A stretch of 64,000 nt of DNA from Anisus vortex (Eukaryota; Mollusca; Gastropoda; Planorbidae). A program made the translations under genes and the position numbers. The notes beneath the pieces are model-generated. The model was given only the letters and a program-made list of their open reading frames with translations. It had not been told where the DNA came from and did not search any database. The DNA is taken from contig OX421499.1 of assembly GCA_949126835.1 (NCBI GenBank), forward strand, positions 3,736,553 through 3,800,552, read 5' to 3'. Positions within the stretch are counted from its first letter, which is position 1, and the number at the start of each line of letters is the position of its first letter. Below are positions 39,080 to 50,530 of this stretch, in pieces.

Positions 39080-39215
39080 TTTCTATTTCATGATATCCAG
39101 GATTGCTGTATTTGAATAGAGGGACCTTAGTCGTCCAGACCGGTCCGTGACTCTGCGGACGTTTCTCCTTTTTTTTTAAATTGAATTTTCCAGTTCTCTC
39201 GAACTTTTTTTTGCT
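39080..39215. repeat. Dispersed duplication, copy 2
   Basis: Diverged partner of 38641-38790. Confidence 0.55.
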
Positions 39216-39433
39216 AAGGTAAATACGGTCACCTTTAAATTAAGACAAAAATGAATTGTTTTGCAAGGACTAATACGTTGTTGATGTACTGCTTGTTGTT
39301 ATTTGACCTGTAATTGGCAGGTGTTTTATTCATTAATCTTTTAATCCCTGTCTCATAGGCTATCAATCTATGTGACATAATAAAAAAAAATACTTGTTTT
39401 TATTTTTCGGGATTCGGGTCTCGCCTTGCATTT

Positions 39434-39692
39434 AGGGACAAGGTGGCCGAGCGGCAGCGCGACCGACTGGAGATCCGTAGGTTCTGGGTGCAGGCTGGGA
39501 TTTTCTTCCGGGACTTGAGGTTGCCCCTGCCTCTACCCAGCTCTGATGGGTACCTAACAAGTGTGTGGGGTAAAGTAAAGGCGGCTTGGCATTGTGCTGG
39601 CCACACATTCCCTCGTATGCCGTGGCCACAGAACCTGGTTAACGCTGCTTCACCAGCCCTATGATCAGTTTGGTCGAAGGGTTCTTTACTTT
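39434..39692 (+). mobile_element. SINE S1
   Basis: AGGTGGCCGAGCGGCAGCG head with a shortened B-box region (GGTTCTGGGTGCAGG), then the full S1 body to GGTTCTTTACTTT. Confidence 0.8.
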
Positions 39693-40659
39693 ATTTGCAT
39701 TTCGATACAGTTTTAAAAATGTTTGAATTGTTAACCTTCCTGACTAGTTATTGTAACTCAGTCCATGCCAGGCAGAATGTCAGGACGAACATAAATGAAT
39801 ATATTATGTGAATTACTTCTTGCATAAGGAATTAGTAAAGTGATTTTATCACTGTAATAATTAAGCATTTAGTTAGATTATTATTTAATGCGCTAAATAT
39901 TATTTACTTAGTATGTCACGACGCATAAGGTGGCATACATTTTCCAAAGCTCTCTGTCAACTGCAACTCTCTAAACCTCAACCATATTTACTCCTAAAGG
40001 TCGTAAGTTATTGCAGTTTGCACTCCATGCGATATTGGGGGCGTTTTTGTCTCCGTTGCAATTCATTGGTTACCAAATGGTGGCCAACATGAGGCGTCTG
40101 TTCTGCTGAATAGGACCTGTCCAGCTCACGATCCAGCTCATTCTATTCTTTTAGTAGTCAGTAAGTCATTCTTTTTAAGAACTACTTTTTTATTTGTTTG
40201 GATTTTTTTGGTTATTGGCATTGGCATGCGGATTACGGAAGCCCTAAGATTTGCTAAAGTTGTCAAAATATTAACATTTTCTTCAACATATTTCAGTTTT
40301 GTACCCCTTACAAAACATTCCCGTCATTTCCTTCAACTCCCAAATCTTTTTGTGGAGTAACTTATACCCATAATTTCCCTTACGCCCTTTTAGTAGAATA
40401 GGCCTATATATGGTTACGCGATGCGCTATCATCGTTATGGCTCGCCAGTTTTCGCTGGCATATTGAACTTATGGCAGTGTAGTTCTTGTCGACGCGTAGT
40501 TTTGTTGCAGTTGATCTTCTTCTTTTCAAACGTTCCTTAATAATATATTGGTTTAGCTTATAACACTAAACTTTTATTTATGTGAATATTCACTTAATTA
40601 GCCTTACACACTATTATAGGCCTGATTTAGTTTTCATATTTTGTTACATTTGTAAATGA
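39693..40659. other. Unassigned intergenic DNA
   Basis: Mostly AT-rich. A faint LINE-like minus frame at 39950-40150 (AVDRELWKMYAT) is too short to classify. Confidence 0.4.
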
Positions 40660-41034
40660 CAAGGGTAACACCAATAGTCATATCACGAAACATAGAAACA
40701 CTAGTGGACAGAAGGGCAAAATAGTAATAATACATAAGGCACTAAACTCTAATTTTGAAATACAACCCAATAACAACCTGTTGCAAAGCTCAGATAAACA
40801 AAAGGACAAATGCACTTTCCTTATCCCTTAGGCAAGAACAAATGCATATAAGTACTCTTTCTTCTCGAGTGGCATTCGGGCATGGAATGGGTTGCCTGAA
40901 CAAACCAGGAAAACTAGTAACTTAAAATGATTTAAAACATTAATAAAGATGCAAGACTAGACTCGGGTCACGGATGTGCGTTGGACGCATTAATCTTCTT
41001 CATAAAAGGAGCGTCTGTAAAAATAATAATAATA
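40660..41034 (+). mobile_element. LINE 3' end, best copy of family L-1
   Basis: The coding end reads KYSFFSSGIRAWNGLPEQ then TRKTSNLK and a stop at about 40928, a classic LINE ORF2 C terminus. The 3' UTR closes with GAGCGTCTGTAA and an (AATA)n tail. It gives the reference for the copies at 6185, 16320, 28019 and 43118. Confidence 0.85.
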
Positions 41035-41035
41035 A

Positions 41036-41620
41036 CGGTGCTTATATAGCGCATATCCCGTTGGTGACAGTTCTATGCGCAGACGACAGTTACAGAATAC
41101 AGACAGACAACGAAATATGTAGTAATACGCTAATTCTGCTGACGAAATAGGTGAGTCTTCAGCCGGCTCCTGAAGGTGTCATAGCTAGGGCTCTGGCGAA
41201 GCTGTAGTGGGAGGGGATTCCAAGCGGACGGTCCTGCGTAGGAAAATGAACGTTCGCCAGCGGACACTAGCCTCACACAAGGGATCCGCAGAGTAAGCGC
41301 GTCAGATGCCGAACGAAGTGGGCGGGACTGGGTGTAGAGCTCCATACAAGAGCGAAGATAATCCGGGGCGCAGTTATTCAGGCACCTATAACAGAGGGAA
41401 GCCAGCTTATATGAGATCCGGTTGTTGATGGGTAGCCAGTGCAGAGATCGGAGCAGAGGATTGATATCATTTGACTTCTTCTTCTTGAGAACTAGTCGGG
41501 CTGCGCAGTTCTGGATACGTTGGAGTCCTTGAAGGGAGGAGGCCGAGAGACCAGCCAAAAGCGAATTACAATAGTCCAAGCGGGAAAATAGGAGAGAGAT
41601 GATGAGCTTAACACAAGATC
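41036..41620 (-). mobile_element. CR1/L2-group LINE 3' end
   Basis: An open minus frame of about 150 residues: SRLDYCNSLLAGLSASSL, LLRSLHWLPINNRISYKL, then WNPLPLQLRQSPSYDTFRS and LKTHLFRQQN and a stop. These are hallmark C-terminal blocks. The 3' end TATATAAGCACCGTTATTAT ends in (ATT)n and meets the tail of the neighbouring plus-strand LINE, giving tail-to-tail insertion. Confidence 0.9.
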
Positions 41621-43117
41621 AGATAAATGTTTCACTGCCATCTCAACGTCCTTTAAAGTTTTTATTTACTTCAGCAAAATGACGATTCTATGGTTATTGT
41701 CAACTTTGAATTAATTTAGTACTTTGGATTTTTCGTTTCATTTCTTGGCTTCAGTTTATAAAATAGGTTATATTTCAGCAATTGACATTATCCTTGTATT
41801 ATATTTAGTCGGTTAATGCTACACATTCTGTTTTTTCCCCATGTTTGTATAGTATTAAATTATTAATTGGTTGTATAATATACTTTTAGCCTAGAGAATT
41901 GTATCCTTGTTCTTGTTTGTTTGTTTCTCAATGTTAAATGCGCTCTTTCATTATGTTTGTTGGCAGCGCTATACAAATATAATTATTATTAGTATTAAAT
42001 ATATTACTTTTAATAACCAACATTTGACCATAACATCCACTTAAGATAGTGAATTTTTTTTTTAAACTAACCTTTCTCCATATTTATATGATTTTTGTAA
42101 CTGATGGTGGTGAAATAGTACTAGTTTTACTCATTAAAAGGGCACGAATCAAATACAGTTAAGCTCCGAGACTGTGTTTTCTCGCTCAAGTCCATGAAGA
42201 AAAATTAGGGCAAGAGACAGAAGACAGCCAGGGAAAAAAAGTATGCCTCGATGTGCCTTTTGGGCACTGGACACAGCCGGAAGATGTGTCTTCCCACATA
42301 TTTGAGCCCAAACCAGATAAAAAATGATAAAAATAATTGCCCTACAGAGAAAAGATCAAGTGACCAACTTTCCCCTGCTCACAGAACACATAGCCTACAT
42401 CTAAACTCACACCATAACCACATCAAACTAGAAAAAGAAGCGGCATCCTCCCCCCCCCCTGCCCCTCTGTAAACTTCAAAATGAAAAAGTTGTTCATCGC
42501 CTTTTTGACAGTTTGGCACTACAGGACATACGAAATGTCTACATGCCCAGAACACCAAAATCGCTCCAACACCATGTATTTTAACTACGAACAGATACAA
42601 ACAGTCTGCAATTTCTTCACTATAGACTCAGGACGAAGGACAAGAGCCCAGATGGCTGCTGAATTGGAATGATGATGATAATAGATTACCTGTTTGTTAG
42701 ACACAAATTGATATAATTTTTAAATCTTACAATTAGGCTATAAATATTGAAAAAAAAAATGATCAGGGCTGCGGGAATTTATTGCAGGATTAACAAGCAG
42801 GTTAATACGGCCTTGGCAATCTACACTATCTTGTGTCCATGACACTACAACACTTTTCCGTATCATTGTCGCGTACCTATTAGTTTCTGGGTCGATTTCT
42901 GCGGTACCTGAAAACATTTGTGGCGTATCGCAGTTGACCTCCATCGAAATGTTTAACCAAAGTTCTTTCACCAGATTCCAGCAAAACTCTTTTTACAGTC
43001 ATTATTCTTTATTTTTACTTTCTAGTTACATTAACTATAATTTGGACATTTCTAGATTCTAGTCTTTTTTTGTGTGTCTCAAAAACGTCCAGTATTATAT
43101 TTATGTTATCGTCTTAT
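41621..43117. other. Intergenic DNA with one unexplained short frame
   Basis: A 63-aa plus frame at 42481-42672 (MKKLFIAFLTVWHYRTYE..., ending RTRAQMAAELE) is followed by ATGATGATGATAATAG, the kind of tail seen after the RTE end at 45700. It may be an unrecognised LINE end. A LINE/SINE-type tail AGCGCTATACAAATATAATT lies at about 41969-41988. Otherwise nothing recognised. Confidence 0.4.
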
Positions 43118-43720
43118 CTTATATGTTACAGACACTCGTTAATTAAGAAGATTAGTCTTCCCCCCCTAGGCGTATCAATGGTTTATCTTATATATTACAG
43201 ACGCTCCTTCCATAAAGAAGATTATTGCGTCAAAAACTAATCCGTGGTCTTGTCTGTTCTTACAGTTTGATTAGTGTTCTAAATGATGTTCAGTTACTTT
43301 TGTTTTCTTTGTTTCTTCAGACAACCCATTCTATTCCCGGATACCACTCCGGAAAAAAGAGTACTTACATGCATTTGTTCTTGCATGCATATGCATATGT
43401 TATTCTGAGCATTGTAACAGATTGCTAGTGTGTTGTGTTAGAATTTAATGCCTTATGTATTATTACTAATTTACTCTTTGCCATCCTGTCCTCTTGTTTA
43501 GGGGGCGGCAACTTACGGAACGCGTGCCAGACTTAGCAATTTCCATTGGCACGTGGAAGTCCCCTAAGCAGACTTTTCAAGTCTTTTCTACAAGTATAGA
43601 ACAGTATGAGTTTTAGTCTGTTGGCACGCTGAATAAATTAGAAATCCTACTTTAGCACACTAATATCAAAAGGTTGCCGACCCCTGGTTTAGTATTTCTA
43701 GGCTTAGAGATTTAATCTAG
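43118..43720 (-). mobile_element. LINE 3' end (family L-1) split by a MITE
   Basis: Minus-strand copy with the terminal segment ('TTACAGACGCTC') partly duplicated at 43130 and 43195. Continuity resumes after the MITE at about 43688 ('TTTCTAGGCTTAGAGATTTA'). Confidence 0.75.
43501..43687. mobile_element. hAT MITE inside the LINE end
   Basis: Starts GGGGGCGGCAAC, ends GGTTGCCGACCCCTG, contains the TTGGCACGC blocks. GTTTAG is repeated on both sides. Confidence 0.8.
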
Positions 43721-43989
43721 ATCTATGAGATTTGAATGATATTCTAATGTTGGAATTTACTGGACTAGTTCTGACTATCATCGGCATTCTGAAGTTATCA
43801 CTAGATGGACTTAATAGAAATTACACGTGTGAGAATAGTGTTTAAATTACAAGAAATTATCTGATCTTAGTATCAAATCATCGGCAATATATTTCTAACC
43901 CATTTTGAAAAAGTACCTAGCCAGCTCCCTGTTGGTATCAAACATAAACTTTGGAAAAAGTAAGCTTAATCAGTTAAGTGACGGTCACA

Positions 43990-44119
43990 GTCAGGTACAC
44001 ATCAGAGCTGGGTAGTCTTAGGGTCACCCTCCAGACCAGGGAATAAATCATAGCCTTCACCAGGATTCGAATCCAGGACCAAAAACCGAACGCGCTGTCG
44101 CTCAACCACCGAGCCGCAA
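43990..44119 (-). mobile_element. SINE S1, head half, minus strand
   Basis: Minus strand reads CGGTGGTTGAGCGACAGCG and TGGATTCGAATCCTGG, then the body to GTGTACCTGACTGTGACC. Confidence 0.8.
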
Positions 44120-44153
44120 ACTATAAATTATTTATCCAAAATGTATTTAACCA

Positions 44154-44190
44154 TTGCAGATACTTCCACGATCTTACCTGGCTTCCGCTA
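44154..44190 (+). pseudogene. Orphan EF-hand exon 3 relic, inverted
   Basis: Plus-strand ACCATTGCAG followed by ATACTTCCACGATCTTACC, identical over 19 bases to exon 3 of gene C after its acceptor, then diverging (TGGCTTCCGCTACC). It lies downstream of gene D but on the opposite strand, so it is a detached piece of a lost or rearranged paralogue. Confidence 0.7.
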
Positions 44191-44498
44191 CCACTGCTCT
44201 ACTTTTTTTCAAAGGTTGCCCATAGCTTGTAAAAATGGTTTGATTATTCCTAAATGTGCAGTGTCCTTCATTATTGTCATTAAAACATGAAGGGTGCATG
44301 TTTCCCTCTTCTCATAAAAACGTTTGGGTTTGTGCTATATATTTGCGCAACAGAAAAAGTTTATAAACTAGACAAGTCAAATGTAGTGCATTTAATGCCA
44401 GAACAAAAAAAAACTCTATGATAATATCATTGTTTACAAATGTCTATTTTGTATTTGCAAAGGATCAAAATAAAAACACCAGCATAACGATTGTCCAT

Positions 44499-47400
44499 TT
44501 ATTTTCCTACAGGTACTGGATCTAAGCCTGTTAGGTCATAGAAGTACCTGAAAAAAAAGGGAAAGAAAAGGTTAGAAACGCCTTAAATTTTAGACTAAAA
44601 TTTAAATATTTGCAGGATAAATTTTGTGTCTCTGTTCATTTTAAAAAACAACTGAAATAAATTTTTGTGAGCAATATTTTCTTCCAAATCTCTTTAAAAA
44701 AAATAAAATTACATTGTTTTAAAAGGAATCCATTTTTTTTCAGTCCTATTTCAACAAAAAGAAAGTTTAAAATTGAAAAAAAACAAAACAAGAATTTTAT
44801 CCAAAATTTATAGACTAGCAATTTTCTTTATCATTCTCAGGTGATTTGAATTAAAGCCGATTGAATTGTAGGATAGACTCTCACAATATCAGGATAAGTT
44901 AACAAGAAAAAAAAATCGTGTCACAGCAACCCCAGAAATGCAATAAAGCTCTAAGCTGCTGCATCAATCATTTTTGAAATAACTGTACCTTAAAAAATGT
45001 ATCGAATAGACTTTTTTAAACTTATGTTTTTTTTTTTTTTTTGGTGTGAAATTTCGATAATCTAGTTTATAACTAGTTTTCTCCCCTTTTTCCTTAAAAA
45101 ATAGAAAAACTGATTTTTGGAGAGGTTGTATGAAATTGTTTTATCATAGATTTTGTGCATAGTTAACGCTTGATAGAAAGATGGAAAAATCTGTCAGCGT
45201 TCCAAGGAACTTGCTTCCATAAAGAAACACATGAACAAAGCAAAGTTGTTTTCAAGGATTTAGAATATAAGACGTTACATTTTGTCTATTTTAGTCTCAT
45301 GCATTAAGGAGATATTGATGCTCGCAAAAATACTTCGAATCTCCTACGTAGAACACAGGACTAATGCGTATGTGTGGGACAGAATATCCTCAATTGCAGG
45401 CCCTCAAGGAAAATTATGGCAACAATCAAACGGCGCAAACTGACATGGTTCGGTCAGGTGTAGCGGCACAATATCCTGTCAAAAACAATCCTCCAGGGCA
45501 CGGTGGAAGGTGGGCGTAGGAGAGGCCGTCAGCGGAGATGCTGGTTAGATAATGTGAGGTACTGGACAGAGTTGCAGTTGACTCAACTATTGACGACTGC
45601 TCAGGATAGGCAAAAGTGGAGAAAGTTGACTGCCGAAGTGTCTATTCGCTCCCCCCCCACCCCCCAACGATCACAACGTTCATGGGAATGATGATGATGA
45701 TGAAGAATGCTTGCAAAACTGCAAAACCCGTTGTTACATGTTAAATTAAATACTTTGATAGATGTGTAAAATTCAGTGGACCAAAATGTGAGTCAGAGAG
45801 AAGCGTGTAAAGCGTGAATTTGAATTTGAAAGATTAGTTCTGAGTAGGGATGTTAGACGAAAACCGGAATACCGGATTCCGGTTTTGAAACCAAAAACCG
45901 GTTTCGATTTTCAAAACCGGATTTCGGTTTGTTGGTTGGAAGGTAATCATTACTTCAAGTAGCAGTTCTGATGGAAATATTTTAAATAAATAATGTTGGA
46001 TTCGCACCAAACAATTCTTGAAATGCCTTGCAAACACAATTTATTCTTAGATGTTGTGTTTCTTTTTTTCCAAATACCAACTATGGCTTACGATAAAAAC
46101 AACATCAAACCAAATGTTAAGATATAGTTACATATCTTTATGTGGGAAAAATTGAAAACACGTCTTTAACGATGGCTCGGTGTAAACTATGTTCCCAACA
46201 GATGTAAGCTGGAGAGGTGGCAGTACCACTGGATTGCGTACGCACCTGCGTACGAAGCATCCTGGATTAACATCGTCATCCTCTTCATATGCTTCTTAAT
46301 ATTATGGTCAACGATAATCGGAAATTTGATTATCACCATTGAAAACTATTATCGGTTTTAATCAATTAGCCCAGATTTTTTTTTAGTTCTAAAGAATTTT
46401 ATGGTAAAGTGTACAAAATCATATTGTATTCAAAGAAATCAACCTATTGAATGCCTTGTAAACACTAATTAAGTTTGAACTATTTTCAAGTATACCTACA
46501 AATTTTCCGGCTTTTCTGGCCTGTGACTATTGTGACATTGCGCAAGGGATGGGGGGGGGGGACGAATTCCGGTTTTAAACCGGTTTTATAGAACTGAAAA
46601 CCGGTTTTGATGAAAAACCGGTTTTAACATCCCTAGTTCTGAGATATGTTTTACTCGTTAAATACTGGGATATCACATCAACGTCATCATTTCCGTACAC
46701 TAAAATACCCAGGAAGTCATAAATAAATAACGAAATTGTAAATAGTTTTGTCTAATTGAAAAGTTCAACCCACTTGAGAAACTCGGGTTGGCTGACTAGA
46801 TTATTGTGGTTGGTGTCGGCCGCCATAAAGAGATCGGTGTAGTCAGGGCCGTCGATGTGGTTGTCATTATCGAAGTCAAGGGCGTCGAAGAGTCTCATCA
46901 GAACGGCATGAACCTGGGGGTTGTTAACATGATGCGTCTCCACCTCATGGGTGTATTCTTGCCTTGATATTCTTCTGTCTTTGTTTGTGTCGTAACGCTT
47001 TTAAAAAATACATTTTTGGTTAACAGTGAACAATAAACTACTATCAACAAAAACGCCCCGGGCTCTAGCCCTGCCGCCGACCCAATCCCTGCCACCCTGC
47101 ATGAGATTTTGGGCCTCGTAGACGTAATAACCATCTAGAGCGCACTGAGCATGCCAAATAACCATTATTATTTTTATTATTACTTATTTGAGTAAAAGGT
47201 CTAAGAATTTAGAAAGCAAATCGAGTGAAAAAAAGATTCACTACATACCACAACAACTACAAAGTTATCTCTCTTCCTTCTCTCTTTCTATCTCTCTCTC
47301 TCATCTTGCTATATATATACCACTGTGTGTGGCATACGTGCCAGCAACACTATTTCGGCTCTGCCCCCCCCCCCCCCGGTCCTTTCCCAAACCTGGGCGG

Positions 47401-49385
47401 GCTAATGTAATGCTTTTCAAGTTAAACTATAACGAATCTTACATCTTCTTCTTCTTCCAAACTGACAGGTGGTCGTCCCCTCTTCTCCATGACCTAAACT
47501 CATTTATTGCTCTATTTCCTAAACTCATTTATTGCTCTATTTCCTAAACTCATTTATTGCTGTAAGATCTAAACTCATTTATTGCTCTATTTCCTAAACT
47601 CATTTATTGCTGTAAGATCTAAACTCATTTATTGCTCTATTTCCTAAACTCATTTATTGCTGTAAGATCTAAACTCATTTATTGCTCTATTTCCTAAACT
47701 CATTTATTGCTGTAAGATCTAAACTCATTTATTGCTCTATTTCCTAAACTCATTTATTGCTGTAAGATCTAAACTCATTTATTGCTCTATTTCCTAAACT
47801 CATTTATTGCTGTAAGATCTAAACTCATTTATTGCTCTATTTCCTAAACTCATTTATTGCTGTAAGATCTAAACTCATTTATTGCTCTATTTCCTAAACT
47901 CATTTATTGCTGTAAGATCTAAACTCATTTATTGCTCTATTTCCTAAACTCATTTATTGCTGTAAGATCTAAACTCATTTATTGCTCTATTTCCTAAACT
48001 CATTTATTGCTGTAAGATCTAAACTCATTTATTGCTCTATTTCCTAAACTCATTTATTGCTGTAAGATCTAAACTCATTTATTGCTCTATTTCCTAAACT
48101 CATTTATTGCTGTAAGATCTAAACTCATTTATTGCTCTATTTCCTAAACTCATTTATTGCTGTAAGATCTAAACTCATTTATTGCTCTATTTCCTAAACT
48201 CATTTATTGCTGTAAGATCTAAACTCATTTATTGCTCTATTTCCTAAACTCATTTATTGCTGTAAGATCTAAACTCATTTATTGCTCTATTTCCTAAACT
48301 CATTTATTGCTGTAAGATCTAAACTCATTTATTGCTCTATTTCCTAAACTCATTTATTGCTGTAAGATCTAAACTCATTTATTGCTCTATTTCCTAAACT
48401 CATTTATTGCTGTAAGATCTAAACTCATTTATTGCTCTATTTCCTAAACTCATTTATTGCTGTAAGATCTAAACTCATTTATTGCTCTATTTCCTAAACT
48501 CATTTATTGCTGTAAGATCTAAACTCATTTATTGCTCTATTTCCTAAACTCATTTATTGCTGTAAGATCTAAACTCATTTATTGCTCTATTTCCTAAACT
48601 CATTTATTGCTGTAAGATCTAAACTCATTTATTGCTCTATTTCCTAAACTCATTTATTGCTGTAAGATCTAAACTCATTTATTGCTCTATTTCCTAAACT
48701 CATTTATTGCTGTAAGATCTAAACTCATTTATTGCTCTATTTCCTAAACTCATTTATTGCTGTAAGATCTAAACTCATTTATTGCTCTATTTCCTAAACT
48801 CATTTATTGCTGTAAGATCTAAACTCATTTATTGCTCTATTTCCTAAACTCATTTATTGCTGTAAGATCTAAACTCATTTATTGCTCTATTTCCTAAACT
48901 CATTTATTGCTGTAAGATCTAAACTCATTTATTGCTCTATTTCCTAAACTCATTTATTGCTGTAAGATCTAAACTCATTTATTGCTCTATTTCCTAAACT
49001 CATTTATTGCTGTAAGATCTAAACTCATTTATTGCTCTATTTCCTAAACTCATTTATTGCTGTAAGATCTAAACTCATTTATTGCTCTATTTCCTAAACT
49101 CATTTATTGCTGTATTTCCAAAAAAACATTTATTGCTGTATTTCCTTAACTCATTTATTGCTGTATGACTTTTACTCCTATTACTCCTATATTACTGTAT
49201 GGTCTCAACTCATATTTACATATTTCTGAATGACCTACATTCATGTATGTCTGTATCTCCAAGGGTTCAATGTTTCCATCTTCGTCTACGTCGAATCTGT
49301 CAAACTCGTAGTTGCCAAGGGAAGTGACGTCAACTTGGCAAAGTGCCAACAACGGCATACATAATACTATAGCTAGTCTCAGCAT
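44499..49385 (-). CDS. Secreted four-EF-hand protein, paralogue D
   Basis: Exons 49239-49385 (147 nt), 46774-46997 (224 nt) and 44499-44547 (49 nt); 139 aa. Splice signals AAT|GTAGGT, TTTAAAAG|CGT (weak pyrimidine tract), CAA|GTGGGT (weak donor) and TTTTTTTTCAG|G. Signal peptide MLRLAIVLCMPLLALCQ. EF loops DVDEDGNIEPLE, DTNKDRRISRQE, DFDNDNHIDGPD and DTNHNNLVSQPE. Exon 3 encodes YFYDLTGLDPVPVGK. A strong TTTATTTATTGCAG acceptor stands four bases before the ATG, suggesting an upstream 5'-UTR exon. Intron 1 (2.24 kb) is mostly satellite; intron 2 (2.2 kb) holds an RTE end and a 791-bp hAT-like MITE. If intron 2 is retained the protein ends 10 residues later (WVELFN). Confidence 0.85.
45330..45710 (+). 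mobile_element. RTE-type LINE 3' end in intron 2 of gene D
   Basis: Plus frame TILQGTVEGGRRRGRQRRCW then LDNVRYWTELQLTQLL and DRQKWRKLTAE, ending in an ATGATGATGATGATGAAG tail. Confidence 0.85.
45845..46635. mobile_element. hAT-type MITE rich in ACCGGTTTT motifs
   Basis: Termini TAGGGATGTTA and TAACATCCCTA are inverted repeats extending into AAAACCGG. An exact 8-bp target duplication GTTCTGAG lies at 45837-45844 and 46636-46643. No transposase frame. Confidence 0.9.
47045..47175 (+). mobile_element. SINE S2, 5'-truncated, in intron 1 of gene D
   Basis: GGGCTCTAGCCCTGCC (B-box remnant), GCACTGAGCATGCC and a (TTA)n-like tail; shorter internally than the 26424 copy. Confidence 0.7.
47491..49170. 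repeat. 25/50-bp satellite array in intron 1 of gene D
   Basis: About 1.68 kb. The 50-bp unit is two 25-bp monomers, one with CTCTATTTCCTAAACTC and one with CTGTAAGATCTAAACTC, each followed by ATTTATTG. About 30 units are identical by eye. Near exon 1 (49110-49230) the monomers become degenerate and grade into the exon 1 end itself. No spacers, so not a CRISPR array. Confidence 0.97.
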
Positions 49386-49528
49386 TATTCTGCAATAAAT
49401 AAAAAAAAGAAAACACCTTTATTTGTCTACTGGCTTAAAAAATTCACACACACAATTTATTTTGGCTTTTAAAGAAATAGATTAATGGGATGGGTTAAGG
49501 GGCGCAGTTATTGAACTATGGCGTCAGA

Positions 49529-50041
49529 GTAGGGTTGCCATATCTAGCTGGGACCTCGTCGGGACACACTGAGATGGGGGTGTAGGAATGAAGTAATAAA
49601 TAAATTTATATTTAATATAATTACTTTTTATTTAGAACACAATTTCATAAAACTTGGTGCGCCAGAAGTAGTTGGTACACCATATTTTTCGTAGCGCTGC
49701 TTAAATAGCTCCAGCCACGTACTACTGGAGAAATCTTGTATTTTTTCAGATGGCGCTAGATGGCGCTAGATCTAGAAGGTGCTTGCATCGACGATACGCA
49801 ATACGCAACATGCAACGCTATCTGTGAGACGACCTTGACAACAAAAACTTATTGATATAAATAAAACTAACCGAGGCTGCATTTACATGTTGCGCTTACA
49901 GATGGCGTTACTTCAGTACTTGAGCCAAGCTCGTAACAGTATTTTGCAAAATTGGGACAAAATCGGGTCTTGTCGGGATGACGGAACAAGAAGAGGTCCA
50001 TAACGGTAACGGTCCCGATATATCGGTACGGATGGCAACCC
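49529..50041. mobile_element. MITE with TAGGGTTGCCAT inverted repeats
   Basis: Begins GTAGGGTTGCCATATC and ends GATGGCAACCCTAC; about 510 bp, non-coding, flanked by TA. Upstream of gene D by about 150 bp. Confidence 0.75.
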
Positions 50042-50411
50042 TACCGGCTAGAGGGCAACAACAAAACTTTTCGCCCCTCCCCCCCAATTTGATAAGATAT
50101 CGGTCGCCTTCTACACCTCTGAATTATTTTTTTTGTGTCAGCGCTCGGGATGCTGTCTTCCTTTTCTCTATCCCCTAACTGCAGCACTGGGATGGGTTCA
50201 GTAATAGCGTTTTATCCTGTTATGCGCTGCGTTAAGCTTTGTTGCCGAAAATTTGTCAACGTTTTCCATTTCACCACCTCCAATCATTCCCTAAAACCCC
50301 CATCCCCAAACAGACACACAATGGACCCATTAAGGGGAAAGCTTTAAACCACTATATACAGTTGAATCTCTTGATGAACATTTTCAAAGTTAGTTTTTGC
50401 TTTTATAATAA

Positions 50412-50530
50412 CGAGGGACACGGTGGCCGATAAGCAGCGCGTTCGGCTAACGTTCGAATCCTGGTGAAGACTAGGATATTTTCCGGGCCTGGAGGGTGTC
50501 CCAGCTCTGATGGGTACCTGACATACCTGA
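50412..50530 (+). mobile_element. SINE S1, 3'-truncated
   Basis: CACGGTGGCCGATAAGCAGCG and CGTTCGAATCCTGG, then the first part of the body to GGGTACCTGACAT. Confidence 0.75.

Noticed and set aside
47491..49170. CRISPR-like regular array
   Set aside because: The 50-bp period is fully repetitive with no unique spacers, in a eukaryotic intron; it is a satellite.
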